From Bacteroidales bacterium UBA4179 (GTDB lineage Bacteria > Bacteroidota > Bacteroidia > Bacteroidales > Dysgonomonadaceae), in contig DFUT01000043.1 of assembly GCA_002381125.1 (NCBI GenBank), positions 15,546 to 79,545 of the forward strand: 64,000 nt of DNA. The letters are read 5' to 3'. This document shows, one piece after another, positions 62,835 through 64,000 of this stretch; the stretch's first letter is position 1, and every line of letters begins with the position of its first letter. Below the pieces are notes generated by a model. The model was not told the DNA's origin and did not search any database. It saw only the letters and a list, made by a program, of their open reading frames with translations. Position numbers and translations under genes: made by a program.

Positions 62835-63809
62835 ATGAAGTGGGCATATAACTGTTTTTTCTTGTTTTTTGTGTTTGCCGCCGTGGCTTGTTCGTCGAGC
62901 AGAAAAGTCTCATCCAATGTCGAACCGAATGCAACCGGATTGAGTACCCAAATCGTTTCGGAGAATATTTTTCATTTGCCTCAAATTCCCGAAAATATTA
63001 CTTCTCCGGAAGAGAGAGGTAAATTTTTGGTGATGCATTATTGGGACAGGTTCGATTTCAATAACGAGAGACTTATCTCACGGCCGGAGATCACCGAACA
63101 GGCTTTTGTGGATTACATTCACATTCTTCAAAATTACGTTTTGTTTGAGGATGCAAAGAAATCGTTGCAATATACTTTAACGAAGATGGAAGAAAATAAA
63201 GCGATGCACGCCTATTTCGCTTCGCTTTTCGAAAAATATCTATACGAGCCGAATTCCCCTTTTCGCAACGAAGAGTTTTATCTTGTGGTGTTGGAACGTT
63301 TGACCAAATCGCCATTGCTTTCCGATGCAGAGAAGTCCAAATACAAGTTTCAACTTCGAATGGCGAAAAAAAATCGGGTGGGGAAGAAAGCGACCAATTT
63401 CGATTGTACATTGGCAACGGGGGAAACCTTCAGCTTATATTCCATCAAGAGCAATTATCTTCTTGTAATTTTTTTGGATCCCGAATGTTCGAGTTGTGAT
63501 GCCGTTATTCGATACATTATGGATTCCGAGCCTATTAATCGTGCTATGAAAATGAATTCGCCTACACGAACCATGCTGACGGTTTTAACCATGTATCCCG
63601 GCGAAAATATCGATAAATGGCTTGATTATTTGCCGCAATTGCCTTCCGAATGGATGAATGCCTATGATCAGGGGATGATTATCGCCAAAAAGAATCTTTA
63701 CGACATCAAAGCTTATCCCTCCGTGTATTTGCTCGATAAGAATAAGAAGGTGATATTGAAAGATTCGCCGATCGAAGTTGTCGAAGGATTCTTTTCCGTT
63801 TCACCATAA
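62835..63809 (+). CDS. Thioredoxin-fold lipoprotein, DUF5106-like
   Basis: A 324-residue lipoprotein (FFLFFVFAAVAC, Cys19). An N-terminal helical domain at about residues 45-170 (ITSPEERGKFLVMHYWDRFD) resembles DUF5106. A thioredoxin-like domain follows at about 180-320, with DPECSSCDAV carrying a CxxC pair and a cis-Pro region AYPSVYLLDKNKKVI. This suggests a periplasmic disulfide or redox role, perhaps tied to envelope proteins. A GTG at 62829 is an alternative start two codons earlier. A weak promoter (TTG at 62772, TATCTTTA at 62792-62799) precedes it. Confidence 0.78.
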   Translation: MKWAYNCFFLFFVFAAVACSSSRKVSSNVEPNATGLSTQIVSENIFHLPQIPENITSPEERGKFLVMHYWDRFDFNNERLISRPEITEQAFVDYIHILQNYVLFEDAKKSLQYTLTKMEENKAMHAYFASLFEKYLYEPNSPFRNEEFYLVVLERLTKSPLLSDAEKSKYKFQLRMAKKNRVGKKATNFDCTLATGETFSLYSIKSNYLLVIFLDPECSSCDAVIRYIMDSEPINRAMKMNSPTRTMLTVLTMYPGENIDKWLDYLPQLPSEWMNAYDQGMIIAKKNLYDIKAYPSVYLLDKNKKVILKDSPIEVVEGFFSVSP

Positions 63810-63911
63810 AAGGTTGGATATTATTTATTTATCGACTTTAAGGGAAAACACATACTAACATATAATAACAATTATTTTATCCGGATTTTTTTTTCTTAGT
63901 AAAAAGTGCTC

Positions 63912-63919
63912 TACTTTTG
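63912..63919 (+). promoter_or_regulatory. Promoter-like box at the window end
   Basis: TACTTTTG fits TAnnTTTG. It is followed by about 47 bases and an ATG at 63967 whose frame stays open to the window edge, only 11 codons. The downstream gene is not identifiable from this. The remaining part of 63810-64000 shows no other feature. Confidence 0.35.
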
Positions 63920-64000
63920 CGCTTCGAAATTTAACAAAAGATCTTTGGCGAAAGGTCGATTGAAAAATGAATTTTATCGATTGCGTGATGCATATGATAC

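Noticed and set aside
1..64000. tRNA, rRNA, CRISPR arrays, integrases, transposases, phage genes
   Set aside because: Looked for in all gaps; no cloverleaf, regularly spaced repeats or recombinase-like products were found.

Overview
The window comes from a member of the Bacteroidota, most likely a Bacteroidales bacterium near Dysgonomonas, Proteiniphilum or Parabacteroides. The evidence is a SusC/SusD pair, TAnnTTTG-type -7 promoter boxes, an ECF sigma/FecR pair, a complete MoxR-Bat operon, paired OmpH genes beside bamA, and a fused DAHP synthase/chorismate mutase. The genus is inference. Most of the window is housekeeping chromosome. No tRNA, rRNA, CRISPR array, prophage or complete insertion sequence was seen.

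Layout. 1-1147: 5' part of dnaE (minus). 1471-3456: POT-family peptide transporter (minus). 3657-7816: aromatic amino acid operon, pheA, aminotransferase, DAHP synthase-chorismate mutase and tyrA. It is preceded by a short Phe/Tyr-rich leader peptide with terminator and antiterminator arms, a classical translation-coupled attenuator and the strongest regulatory find here. 7850-10928 (minus): tgt, lptF/G-type permease, cyclophilin. 11150-19502: moxR and the Bat operon. 19669-21191: a small DNA-binding protein and a DUF2007-Usp-Usp fusion, ending in a bidirectional terminator. 21275-28531 (minus): two OmpH chaperones, bamA, uppS, a propeller-type lipoprotein and ribD. 28552-31773 (plus): prmC, recX, a ComF-type protein, pyrE and an SRPBCC protein.

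31862-39535 (minus) is a sugar-acid cluster. An SDR dehydrogenase, KdgK kinase and 6-phosphogluconate dehydrogenase are followed by an intrinsic terminator. Beyond it lie a LarA-like protein, a Tat-exported Gfo/Idh oxidoreductase and a tandem DUF1080 protein. A near-perfect 16-bp palindrome lies at the predicted transcription start. 39903-43004: a lipoprotein with a phosphatase fold whose catalytic Cys is replaced by Glu, then a biotin-dependent decarboxylase/carboxylase subunit.

43171-58984 is a polysaccharide utilization locus: ECF sigma, FecR anti-sigma, SusC with a frameshift in the plug domain, SusD, a surface glycan-binding-like lipoprotein, BACON-GH5, PA14-bearing GH31 and GH2. This enzyme set suggests xyloglucan. 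A serine-type sulfatase (59305-60867) follows under its own promoter and a strong 5' hairpin. The window ends with dnaX (minus), a DUF5106-like thioredoxin-fold lipoprotein and a promoter-like sequence for a gene beyond the edge.
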